From positions 16,341-80,340 of the forward strand of contig JAJCKG010000012.1 in NCBI GenBank assembly GCA_020558355.1: a stretch of 64,000 nucleotides of DNA, read 5' to 3'. Source of the stretch: a bacterium 210820-DFI.6.37. GTDB taxonomy: Bacteria; Bacillota; Clostridia; Peptostreptococcales; Anaerovoracaceae. Below are positions 55,617 to 63,797 of the stretch, piece by piece. Numbering within the stretch: the first letter of the stretch is position 1; each line of letters opens with the position of its first letter. The translations under genes and the position numbers were made by a program. The notes beneath the pieces were generated by a model. That model was not told the DNA's origin. It did no database searches and worked only from the letters and a program-made list of their open reading frames with translations.

Positions 55617-55706
55617 GCTGATTTTCTCCATGATTCCAAAATCCTGAAACAATTTGCTTGTTACTGGCCCTTGTTTCAAACAAATAGATTGTTTCAGAAT
55701 TTCCCT
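55617..55706 (+). repeat. shortened copy C of the 250-bp repeat family
   Basis: TTCCAAAATCCTGAAACAAT, GGCCCTTGTTTCAAA and ATTGTTTCAG follow each other as in copies A and B, but the inner ~130 bases are missing. The two ends can pair as a hairpin (AAATCCTGAAACAAT with ATTGTTTCAGAATTT, one mismatch). It lies a few bases after the dehydrogenase stop, as copies A and B do after theirs. Confidence 0.75.
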
Positions 55707-55742
55707 AAGCTAAGGCAGCCTTTCTCTAATAAGTAAATATAT

Positions 55743-55797
55743 AAATTGAACAGAATATGAACAGTGAAAGCAGGATTGTTCATATTCTGTTCAATTT
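55743..55797. promoter_or_regulatory. large inverted repeat, probable sigma-54 activator site
   Basis: Two perfect complementary 21-base arms (55743-55763 and 55777-55797) flank 13 bases. Each arm holds two TGAACA half-sites; a further TGAACA lies at 55839-55844. It sits about 160-215 bases before the -24/-12 promoter, the usual distance for an enhancer site. The rest of the 423-base gap (55707-56032) has no gene that I can see. Confidence 0.72.
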
Positions 55798-55955
55798 AGC
55801 GGAAAACGGATAAAAAAAGCCAAAAACTGACCATTAAATGAACAACTTTAGAATGAAAAATAAAATCAGATTATTCAGTTTTGTGTTTTAAAATGGGATA
55901 ATTCTCACCAAAAAGCAAATTAATATAAAAAAGATTGATTGAATAGCAAATTGAT

Positions 55956-55972
55956 TTGGCATATCATTTGCT
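55956..55972 (+). promoter_or_regulatory. sigma-54 (-24/-12) promoter of the APC permease
   Basis: TTGGCATATCATTTGCT: the GG (55958-55959) and GC (55970-55971) are separated by exactly 10 bases, fitting TGGCAYR-N4-TTGCW. The predicted start is near 55983, 50 bases before the ATG. Confidence 0.82.
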
Positions 55973-56032
55973 ATTTATATTAGTGCGCGCAATTATTTAG
56001 TTAACGTTTATTATGAAAATGGAGGTTTTATC

Positions 56033-57400
56033 ATGGCTGAGAAAGGAAAGACTACCCTTAAAAGAGCGTTAGGCTTCTGGCAGTCATTTGGAATCGCTGT
56101 AGGCCTTGTTGTAGCGGGAACCACGATGGTTTCGCTGGCTTATAATTTTGGAGCGACAGGCCCAGCCTTTATTATTCCGGCCGCTATCGCCGGTGTTGCC
56201 AGTATCCTTATTGCGACATCCTACGCGGAGCTTGCGGCTGCCATCCCGGGAGCGGGAATGATCGTAGATTACACCCTTCCCGCAATGGGGAGAAGCATGT
56301 CAATTTTCGGAATGCTTACCGGATATATCGTTCTCATCACTGCAGGCGGCGCCTGTGAATGTTTTATTGCGGGACAGTGCGCTGAAGCTGTCTGGGGAAT
56401 CAATTATAAAGTTTTCGCCGCTATTTTACTGATCTTTTTTATGATCGTCAACTGCCTTGGAGTAGAAGCTCTGGGGAAATCCCAGATCATCCTGACAGTA
56501 GGGATGATGGCTATTCTTGCGCTTATGGGAATTGGAGGACTTTTGAATATCGGAACTATTTCGGATCCAACGCCGATTGAGTTTAATCCATATGGATGGA
56601 ATACCGTTATGACTTCTATCGGGGCAGGAATCTGGCTCTATATTGGAATCGAATATGTATGCCCTATGTCTGAAGAAATCATTAATCCGGAAAAAAATGT
56701 ACCAAGGTCCATGATCTGCGGCGTTATTACAATTTTTATCTGCGACATGCTTTTTGGACAGGCAATCGTCCGTTACGTTCCTCTTGATGTTCTTACTACT
56801 TCCAATGTTCCACAGCTTGCTGGAGCGGAAGCGATGTTTGGAAGTGTAGGGGTAATTGCCCTGGCTATAGCAACAATTTTCGCTGGGGGAAGTTCTGCTG
56901 ACTCTCATATGGCTGCGGTACCGAGAATGCTTTACGGTCTGGCAAGAGACGGCATGCTTCCAAAATGCTTCGCGTACCTGCATCCAAAATTCAGAACTCC
57001 ATGGATTGCGATTATTGCGGTATTCTGCTGCATGTCCGTACCGTTCTTTATCGGACTTGATATCAATTCCATCATGGATCTGGTGAATACCGCGTGTACA
57101 GCGTGGCTGATTTCCTACATTATCGTCCAGGTGGATCTGATTATTTTAAGGAAAAAGTATCCGAATCTGCATAGGCCCTTTAAAAGCCCGGCATACCCAC
57201 TTCCGCAGATTATCGGTATTCTGGTATGCCTGTACGCTATCGTGACCATGGGAAAAGATATCATCCTGAGCACAGCGCCATATTTGATTGTGTTTGCGGC
57301 ATATTCCCTGATTTGGGTGAAATTCAAAATGAAACAAAAATGCTTCGAGCCGGTTCCGATGGAAAGACTTACAGGCGTAAATGTGAAATTTAACGATTAA
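56033..57400 (+). CDS. APC-family amino acid/amine permease
   Basis: A 455-residue transporter with about 12 hydrophobic segments. The N-terminal GFWQSFGIAVGLVVAGTTMV and IPGAGMIVDYTLPAMG blocks are APC-family. It is expressed from a sigma-54 promoter and precedes the second iron alcohol dehydrogenase by 29 bases. Amine or amino-acid uptake for fermentation is likely; the substrate is not known. AATGGAGG precedes the ATG. It is not a close match to the permease at 7432. Confidence 0.85.
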   Translation: MAEKGKTTLKRALGFWQSFGIAVGLVVAGTTMVSLAYNFGATGPAFIIPAAIAGVASILIATSYAELAAAIPGAGMIVDYTLPAMGRSMSIFGMLTGYIVLITAGGACECFIAGQCAEAVWGINYKVFAAILLIFFMIVNCLGVEALGKSQIILTVGMMAILALMGIGGLLNIGTISDPTPIEFNPYGWNTVMTSIGAGIWLYIGIEYVCPMSEEIINPEKNVPRSMICGVITIFICDMLFGQAIVRYVPLDVLTTSNVPQLAGAEAMFGSVGVIALAIATIFAGGSSADSHMAAVPRMLYGLARDGMLPKCFAYLHPKFRTPWIAIIAVFCCMSVPFFIGLDINSIMDLVNTACTAWLISYIIVQVDLIILRKKYPNLHRPFKSPAYPLPQIIGILVCLYAIVTMGKDIILSTAPYLIVFAAYSLIWVKFKMKQKCFEPVPMERLTGVNVKFND

Positions 57401-57429
57401 GACAGCAGATTGAGAAAAGGAGATTTAAG

Positions 57430-58587
57430 ATGAGCAATATAGCAAACTTTGAATTTGTACTTCCTACGAAAATTAAATTCGGTACAGGCATATCTGGCCA
57501 GATTGGAAAAGAGTTAAAAGCTCTGGAAAAATCCAAACCGATCATCATTACAGATAAAGGACTGCTGAAAGCGGGCGTGGTAGAAAAAATAACAAACGCT
57601 TTAGAAAAAGAGGGGATAGAATATACAATATTTGATGGAATTGAACCAAACCCAAGAGATATTACCGTACAGAAGGCTTATGACGCGGCAAAAGCCTTTG
57701 GCGCGGATGTGCTGATTGCCATAGGAGGTGGAAGCTCTATGGATACAGCCAAGGGCGTAGGCGTTCTTATGACTCATGGAGGAGTTATCAACGACTATGA
57801 AGGCCTGGATAAAGTTAAAAAGCCTATTTGCGATTTGATCGCTATACCTACCACGGTAGGGACCGGAAGTGAAGTTACGTTCTGGTCTGTAATTACAGAT
57901 ACCAAGAGACACTTTAAAATGAGTGTGGGAAGCCCGCTGGTAGCGCCAAAGCTGGCTTTGGTAGATCCGGATCTTGTGGCCAGTTTGCCTCCTTCCATCA
58001 TTGCGTCTACAGGAATGGACGCCCTTACCCACGCAATAGAGGGATACACCTGCACCGTAGCGGAGCCCATTACCGACGCATGCGGGATCTACGCAATAAA
58101 AATGATTGCCGATAACTTGAGAAACGCCGTCTATACAGATGATCCGGAGGCAAAAGCCAATATGCTGCTGGGAAGTCTGATTGCGGGCATCTGCTTTGGA
58201 AATTCCGATATTGCGGGAGTACATTGCATGGCGGAAGCCCTTGGCGGTTTGTATGACACACCGCATGGAATCGCCAACGCGATTTTACTTCCTTATGTAA
58301 TGGAATATAATTATGTAGCAAACCTAAATAAATTTACGGAAATAGCAAAAGCTATGGGAGAACCGGTAGATAATCTGTCAATGCGGGACGCGGCATATCA
58401 GGCTGTAGTAGCAGTACATAAACTGAATCAGGATCTGAATATCCCGTCTTTAAAAGAAATCGGGGCAAAAAAAGAAGATCTTCAGGAGCTTGCTGAAAGA
58501 TCCGCTGTCAATGTTTCTGCGCCGAGTAACCCGAGGAAAGCGGAGGTGTCCGATTTTCTGGCACTTTTTGAAAAAGCGTATCAGTAA
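57430..58587 (+). CDS. iron-containing alcohol dehydrogenase, copy 2
   Basis: A 385-residue paralogue of the protein at 54455, with the same NAD motif GGGSSMDTAKG, the same metal ligands (MDALTHAIEG and VHCMAEALGGLYDTPHG) and nearly the same length. Synonymous positions differ widely, so the duplication is not recent. It probably forms a sigma-54-dependent operon with the permease and reduces an aldehyde made from the imported compound. AAAAGGAGA precedes the ATG. Confidence 0.9.
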   Translation: MSNIANFEFVLPTKIKFGTGISGQIGKELKALEKSKPIIITDKGLLKAGVVEKITNALEKEGIEYTIFDGIEPNPRDITVQKAYDAAKAFGADVLIAIGGGSSMDTAKGVGVLMTHGGVINDYEGLDKVKKPICDLIAIPTTVGTGSEVTFWSVITDTKRHFKMSVGSPLVAPKLALVDPDLVASLPPSIIASTGMDALTHAIEGYTCTVAEPITDACGIYAIKMIADNLRNAVYTDDPEAKANMLLGSLIAGICFGNSDIAGVHCMAEALGGLYDTPHGIANAILLPYVMEYNYVANLNKFTEIAKAMGEPVDNLSMRDAAYQAVVAVHKLNQDLNIPSLKEIGAKKEDLQELAERSAVNVSAPSNPRKAEVSDFLALFEKAYQ

Positions 58588-58616
58588 ACCCTTTTCACAT
58601 ATTTTAAATTGGCATA

Positions 58617-58645
58617 GGCGGGGAGTTGTTTTACAGCTTCCCGCC
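58617..58645. other. 13-bp hairpin between dehydrogenase copy 2 and the next gene
   Basis: GGCGGGGAGTTGT (58617-58629), loop TTT, ACAGCTTCCCGCC (58633-58645), two G-T pairs. No T-run follows, so it may set mRNA stability rather than termination. Confidence 0.55.
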
Positions 58646-58677
58646 GTGCAATATTCAGGACAGTAGAAGGAGGCATT

Positions 58678-59256
58678 ATGAAACAATTTGATTCCAGAAA
58701 CATCGATAAAAGAGCGGCAAAGCTGCTGGATCATCACGCAGGGCTCCTTGGAGCCTCGGGGATTCCCTTTATAAAAGAAAATGGCAACTATTATCTTTAT
58801 GAGAAGGGCAGCGAAGATTATATGAAAATGGGATACAGTAAAAGAAAAAAACTGTTGTCAAGAACCTTCAATCTGGAGATACAATCTATAATTCACAATG
58901 TAGACTTTTCCCAGGATTTTCAGTTAAAGCTCCGGTTTAAAGGATTTCCAAATATAACAGGAGCGGATTTTAAAGGAAATAAAAAGGATCGGGGCTTTGA
59001 ATCCATGTTTCAGCAGCAGGATCTGTTAGACGCCATTCTTAAAGAAGCCAGAAAAGTTGAAATCGCCTATATTTATATTCAATATCACAAAGCTTCGCAA
59101 AAAATGGAAATAAGGGTATGCCCTTACGCGGGAGCATTTTTGTGGATTATATTTCCTCCTGTATTTTATGATATGCGCTTAAAAGAAGAGGAAATTTTTT
59201 CTTTATATAAAACGGCAAAAATTATTACAGATTACATGATCCGGAGTTTAGAATAA
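58678..59256 (+). CDS. unrecognised 192-residue protein
   Basis: I do not recognise the family. The protein is basic in its first half (YSKRKKLLSR), has no signal peptide, and contains one hydrophobic stretch near residue 155 (GAFLWIIFPPVFYD) that is too short and proline-rich to be a sure membrane helix. GAGSEDYMKMG-like and KGFPNITGADFKGNKKDRGF segments show no known catalytic motif. AGAAGGAGG precedes the ATG. It lies between the dehydrogenase and the sigma-54 activator, 21 bases from the latter, so a link to that regulon is likely. Confidence 0.75.
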   Translation: MKQFDSRNIDKRAAKLLDHHAGLLGASGIPFIKENGNYYLYEKGSEDYMKMGYSKRKKLLSRTFNLEIQSIIHNVDFSQDFQLKLRFKGFPNITGADFKGNKKDRGFESMFQQQDLLDAILKEARKVEIAYIYIQYHKASQKMEIRVCPYAGAFLWIIFPPVFYDMRLKEEEIFSLYKTAKIITDYMIRSLE

Positions 59257-59277
59257 GAAAGAGGAGGTAATGCCAAT

Positions 59278-61260
59278 ATGAGCACACTAAATCCTTACTT
59301 TTACGCATATAATCCTCAGCTGCTTGCTTTTGAAAACGCGTGGGTTCAGTTTTTAAAAGAGGACAGAATGCCAAGCACAGTAATCAGCGACGTGATCAAA
59401 GAATCCTGGATCAGATGTAAGACTTTGCCTATTGATCCCCTTACAAGAAATCCGATCCCGCTTCTCCCGCAGGAAGAAGTTCAGAAAAGAATAGAAAAAA
59501 ACAAAGGACTTTTATCCATAGTTGAGCCTTTTTTATCTATGCTGTTTGATATTGTAAAGGAAACCGGGTTCCGAGTGGATTTTATTGATAAGGATGGATA
59601 CATTCTAAAGTCTATTACAACAGAATCTCTGGAAGCCTTATGTCACAAAACATTGTCTCACCCGGGGGCATGCAGAAGCGAAGAGGTGGCGGGAACAAAC
59701 GCTTTTGCGCTGGCTCTGAAAACAAAACTGCCAATCCAGGTTTCCGGTGCGGAACATTATATGCAGCAGTTTCACAGATGGTCCTGCTCTGCGGCGCCTA
59801 TTTTAGACAAGAATGGAAATCTCCTTGGAGCCATTAGTGCCGCGGGGCATTATGAACAGGTCCACAGACATACGCTGGGAATGGTTTCCGCAGTGGCCCA
59901 GGCAATACAAAATGAACTGTATATCCAGCAGATTAATGAACAGCTGACGCAGAACAACCGTCAGCTCAATACCATTTTCAGCATGATTACAGACGGATTG
60001 ATTTATACCATTGGGGGAAAGGTCATTCAGGTAAATAAAGAAATGTGCGCTTTTCTTGGAATAAAGGAAAAGGACATTCTGGGAAGAAGGATAGAAGACG
60101 TTGTATCTACAACTCCAAAGATAACAAAGCTTTTGCGGGATAAGCGGCCGGATAATAAAAACAGGCAGATCGTGCTGGAGGGAAACGGGCGTATCTGCAA
60201 CTGCCTGTTTGATGTAAAGCGCCTCAGCGAAGATGAAAGTGTCGGAGCGGAAGAAATCATGATTTTTACCCAGGTAGAAGAGATACAGATGCTGGCTCAG
60301 AGAATCGTCAACTCAGCACAGTACAATTTTCAGGACATTATCGGGACATCCCAGTCCCTTCAGAGTACCATCGATATGGCAAAGAGAGCGGCGTTATTTA
60401 ATTCCAGAATCATTATCGAAGGCGAGAGCGGCACAGGAAAAGAGATGCTGGCTCAGGCGATTCACAATTACAGCAGCAGGCGGCATAGCCCGTTCATTGC
60501 CGTGGACTGCGGAGCTATTCCAAAGGAGTTGTTTGAATCGGAACTGTTTGGATATGAGAGGGGAGCCTTTACCGGAGCTAGAGCGGAAGGGAAAATCGGT
60601 CTAATTGAGCTGGCCGATAAAGGAACGCTTTTTTTAGATGAGATCGGGAATATGCCTCTTGAGATGCAGGTAAAGCTGCTTAGAACCCTTCAGGAAGGCG
60701 TTATTACGAAAATAGGAGGAACAGAGCAGATCGAAATCGATATCCGTATCATTGCGGCAACCAATACAGACCTTCAGGCGGCAGTAGAGAAAGGAACCTT
60801 TCGAAAAGATCTTTTCTACAGACTCAATGTGTTTCACATTATGATGCCCGCCCTTAGAGAGCGGCAGGGCGATATCCCTCTGCTCGCCCGCTATTTTGTC
60901 CAGCAGAGCAGGGGTAAAAAGCAGACGATTTCCATTGACCGGGAAGCTATGAATATCCTTGTATCTTACAGCTGGCCGGGAAATATCCGGGAACTGGGAA
61001 ATATTATAGAAAGGGCTATCATTATGTCTGATGGAAAAACCATAACCCCAAAAGCCCTTCCTTTAGAAATACAGGAAAATACCAATACCTTTTACAGAAC
61101 ACAGCAGGATAACCTTACATTGGAAAAGGCAACGCAAAACTATATCCTGCATGTAGTCCAGCAATGCGGCGGCAATATCAGCAAAGCTTCCCGCATACTG
61201 GAGGTTTCACGAACGACAATCTATAAAGCAATTGACCAGAAAAGGAATACAGGAGGCTGA
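59278..61260 (+). CDS. sigma-54-dependent activator with GAF and PAS domains (AcoR-like)
   Basis: A 660-residue enhancer-binding protein. The AcoR-like N-terminus (SDVIKESWIRC) leads into a GAF domain (about 75-210), a PAS domain (about 232-330), an AAA+ domain with Walker A GESGTGKE, the sigma-54 contact GAFTGA and Walker B TLFLDEIG, and a C-terminal Fis-type helix-turn-helix (GGNISKASRILEVSRTTIYK). It should drive the -24/-12 promoter at 55956 from the inverted repeat at 55743. A small molecule sensed by the GAF or PAS domain is the likely signal. Confidence 0.94.
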   Translation: MSTLNPYFYAYNPQLLAFENAWVQFLKEDRMPSTVISDVIKESWIRCKTLPIDPLTRNPIPLLPQEEVQKRIEKNKGLLSIVEPFLSMLFDIVKETGFRVDFIDKDGYILKSITTESLEALCHKTLSHPGACRSEEVAGTNAFALALKTKLPIQVSGAEHYMQQFHRWSCSAAPILDKNGNLLGAISAAGHYEQVHRHTLGMVSAVAQAIQNELYIQQINEQLTQNNRQLNTIFSMITDGLIYTIGGKVIQVNKEMCAFLGIKEKDILGRRIEDVVSTTPKITKLLRDKRPDNKNRQIVLEGNGRICNCLFDVKRLSEDESVGAEEIMIFTQVEEIQMLAQRIVNSAQYNFQDIIGTSQSLQSTIDMAKRAALFNSRIIIEGESGTGKEMLAQAIHNYSSRRHSPFIAVDCGAIPKELFESELFGYERGAFTGARAEGKIGLIELADKGTLFLDEIGNMPLEMQVKLLRTLQEGVITKIGGTEQIEIDIRIIAATNTDLQAAVEKGTFRKDLFYRLNVFHIMMPALRERQGDIPLLARYFVQQSRGKKQTISIDREAMNILVSYSWPGNIRELGNIIERAIIMSDGKTITPKALPLEIQENTNTFYRTQQDNLTLEKATQNYILHVVQQCGGNISKASRILEVSRTTIYKAIDQKRNTGG

Positions 61261-61262
61261 CG

Positions 61263-62621
61263 ATGGAATATGATCTTGTTGTTAAAAATGGAGATGTTCT
61301 GTGCTTTGAGCCGGACAGTCTGGGCAGGCGCAATATAGGCATATCTCAGGGGAAAATAAAGGTAATTACAACAAAAGCTCTGCGGGGAAAAGCAAGCGTT
61401 GACGCAGGCGGAAAAATTGTGCTGCCCGGATTTATAGACTTTCATTCTCATGTAGATGGAAAAGAATTTTCCGCAAGATGCCTTGCAAGACAAGGAGCCA
61501 CCACAACAATTGGCGGAGAGAGAAGCTTTGACGGGTTGGCTATCCGGAGCATCCAGGAAAAAGGGTTTCTGATCAACCACGGGTTTTATGTTTCCCACTC
61601 CTTTACGCTTCGCAAAGCGGTAGGGATCAGCGATCCTTATCAGAAAGCCACGGACAGAGAAATACAAAATATGGTGGTTCTTGCGGAGAAGTTTTTAGAA
61701 AGCGGTTCTTTTGGCATCCATTTTGGGCTGGAATTGGTTCCCGGTACTTCTGAAAAAGAGATTTTTGCGCTTGCGGAAGTGGCCAGAGAATACGGGAGTA
61801 TTATTCTTATCCATATGAGAAAAGACGGATTTCAGGCCATACAGACATTAGAGGAAATTTTCAAGGTGGCAAAAGCCACAGGAGTAGCCGTGCATATTCT
61901 CCACCTGATGTACATGGTAGGATTCAAAGGAATCATGGAAAAGGCCCTGTCAAAGATTGACGACGCTATTGAGGAAGGGTGCAATATTACTGCGGATACA
62001 GGTCTTTATAACGCTTTCCCCACATGCATCGGCTCTTCCATACTGGACGGGGAATGGTATAAAAAATATGGTGAAACAGTATCCATAAAAAATTTGATGA
62101 TTTCTTCAGGGATCTACGCGGGAGAAATATGCAGCCAGGGCTGCTACCGGTATTTGCGGCGGGAGTTTCCAAATACTCTGGTAACAGTATCTGTTTTAGA
62201 TGAAGCGGAAATACCGAAAGCGTTGAAAAAGGATTATGTCTTTGTCTCCACCAACGCGGCAGACGGCCCTCATTACGAAAGGATCGGACATCCGGAAACA
62301 GCAGGAACGTTTCCAAGACTTATCCGCCATTATGTTATGGAGAAGAAAGTACTGGGACTTTCTGAAGCCGTTAAAAAAATATCACTGCTTCCGGCAAAGC
62401 GGTTTGGGATCCAGAACAAGGGAAACCTGAAAGAAGGCTGTGACGCGGATCTTGTGATAATTGACCCGGAAAAGATTCGCGACAGGGCGGATTTTATAAA
62501 CCGGGGCGACCCCAATATGCCGCCGGAAGGAATATCTTATGTCCTTGTGAATGGGAAAGTTATTTTAAAGGAAAACCAGTTCCAGGGGATTAATAACGCA
62601 GGGAAAATGATAAATTACTAG
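61263..62621 (+). CDS. amidohydrolase, N-acyl-D-amino-acid deacylase-like
   Basis: A 452-residue metal-dependent hydrolase. GFIDFHSHVDG is the HxHxD metal site typical of D-aminoacylases, ILIHMRKDG and VHILHLM supply further His residues, and GCDADLVIIDPEKI with a C-terminal NGKVILKENQFQGINNAGKM end fits the family. The likely reaction is deacylation of an N-acyl amino acid or cleavage of a related cyclic amide. It starts 2 bases after the activator stop, so it is coupled to it. Repeat copy B begins at its stop codon. Confidence 0.85.
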   Translation: MEYDLVVKNGDVLCFEPDSLGRRNIGISQGKIKVITTKALRGKASVDAGGKIVLPGFIDFHSHVDGKEFSARCLARQGATTTIGGERSFDGLAIRSIQEKGFLINHGFYVSHSFTLRKAVGISDPYQKATDREIQNMVVLAEKFLESGSFGIHFGLELVPGTSEKEIFALAEVAREYGSIILIHMRKDGFQAIQTLEEIFKVAKATGVAVHILHLMYMVGFKGIMEKALSKIDDAIEEGCNITADTGLYNAFPTCIGSSILDGEWYKKYGETVSIKNLMISSGIYAGEICSQGCYRYLRREFPNTLVTVSVLDEAEIPKALKKDYVFVSTNAADGPHYERIGHPETAGTFPRLIRHYVMEKKVLGLSEAVKKISLLPAKRFGIQNKGNLKEGCDADLVIIDPEKIRDRADFINRGDPNMPPEGISYVLVNGKVILKENQFQGINNAGKMINY

Positions 62622-62865
62622 GAAGCCTAGATCTGCTATTTTACCCATAATTCCAAAATCCTGAAACAATTTGATTTTTTCCGGCCCTTGTTTCAAAAAG
62701 TACGCGGGATTCAGGCGCCGCTTGCTCTAAAAAACAGAGATACGGAGCCTGAAAGCCGGGCCTGCGGCCTTGCGGAGGCTGTGAGCGCTGAAAAGCTTGA
62801 AACAAAGCGTCCGAATTAGTGGATTGTTTCAGGATTTCTTAAATAGGGCCTTTTTCTGAAAGGTA
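62616..62865 (+). repeat. long structured direct repeat, copy B (250 bp)
   Basis: Nearly identical to 50208-50458, same orientation, 12.4 kb away. It again starts at TACTAG, the final codon and stop of the preceding gene. The remaining 62866-62937 is an AT-rich leader for the SDR gene, with no other feature seen. Confidence 0.92.
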
Positions 62866-62937
62866 AAGAAAGTTACAATAGATAATTATAAAGCAAAACA
62901 GAAGAAATAATGTTAAAATATGGACAGGAGGTAAGCT

Positions 62938-63738
62938 ATGAATCAGTCATTTATAAATTTCAAAGACCAAATCTGTCTTGTTACCGGGGCGGGAAGCCCG
63001 ACAGGAATCGGCTTTTCCACAGCCAGGATACTGGGAAGCCTTGGGGCAAAGGTGGCGCTGGTGGCTACCACAGACCGTATTTTCAAACGGCAAAAAGAGC
63101 TGGAAGAAATGGGGATCACAGCAAAAGGCTATATTGCTGATCTGATGGACCGCGACCAGGTAAAACAGGTAATAGAAGCTATTGTAAAGGATTTTGGAAG
63201 CCTTCAGGTTCTTATCAACAATGCGGGCATGACCCAGGTTGGAGAGGAAGAAGATTTTAGCGACTTTATGAATGTAACCTACGAAAGCTGGGATATTTCC
63301 ATCAATCGGAACCTGAATATCTGCTTTAATGTGACCAAAGAGGCGCTGCCCTATATGATAAAAGAAAAGTACGGAAGAATCGTCAATGTTTCCTCCGTAA
63401 CAGGACCTTTAGTAAGCAATCCGGGAGAAGCCGCTTACAGTGCGGCAAAAGCCGGGATCATCGGCATGAGCCGCTCTCTCGCCATCGAAGTGGGCGTTCA
63501 TAATATTACAGTAAATAATGTGCTTCCAGGCTGGATCGGCACTGCTTCTCAGACTGAAAGCGAGGCGGCGGGAGGACTCAATACCCCAATGCGCCGCAGC
63601 GCGGACGCAGTAGAGGTGGCCAACGCCATCGTGTTCCTTGCCTCAAAAGAAGCGTCCTATATCACAGGAGAAGCCTTGGTGGTAGATGGCGGAAATACAA
63701 TTCAGGAATATAAGGGACCGTCGGAGCTGTATTATTAA
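62938..63738 (+). CDS. short-chain dehydrogenase/reductase (SDR)
   Basis: Classical SDR, 266 residues. TGAGSPTGIGFSTA is the glycine-rich cofactor motif, NNAG the structural motif, and the catalytic set is Ser (NVSSVTG), Tyr and Lys (YSAAK). EALVVDGGNTIQ is the usual C-terminus. Substrate unknown; FabG-like ketoreductases and sugar or hydroxy-acid dehydrogenases share these features. ACAGGAGG precedes the ATG. It lies just outside the repeat-bounded block. Confidence 0.9.
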   Translation: MNQSFINFKDQICLVTGAGSPTGIGFSTARILGSLGAKVALVATTDRIFKRQKELEEMGITAKGYIADLMDRDQVKQVIEAIVKDFGSLQVLINNAGMTQVGEEEDFSDFMNVTYESWDISINRNLNICFNVTKEALPYMIKEKYGRIVNVSSVTGPLVSNPGEAAYSAAKAGIIGMSRSLAIEVGVHNITVNNVLPGWIGTASQTESEAAGGLNTPMRRSADAVEVANAIVFLASKEASYITGEALVVDGGNTIQEYKGPSELYY

Positions 63739-63753
63739 TATGCGAAAACACAG

Positions 63754-63788
63754 ACGCCGCGTCGACAACTGTCAGCGCGGCGTTGTTT
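63754..63788. terminator. terminator between SDR gene and the convergent partial gene
   Basis: ACGCCGCG (63754-63761) and CGCGGCGT (63776-63783), 8-bp stem, followed by TGTTT. Confidence 0.7.
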
Positions 63789-63797
63789 ATTTAATGA

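Noticed and set aside
58609..58625. Possible sigma-54 promoter before the unrecognised gene (TTGGCATAGGCGGGGAG)
   Set aside because: No GC at the required 10-base distance from GG; the sequence is better explained by the hairpin at 58617-58645.
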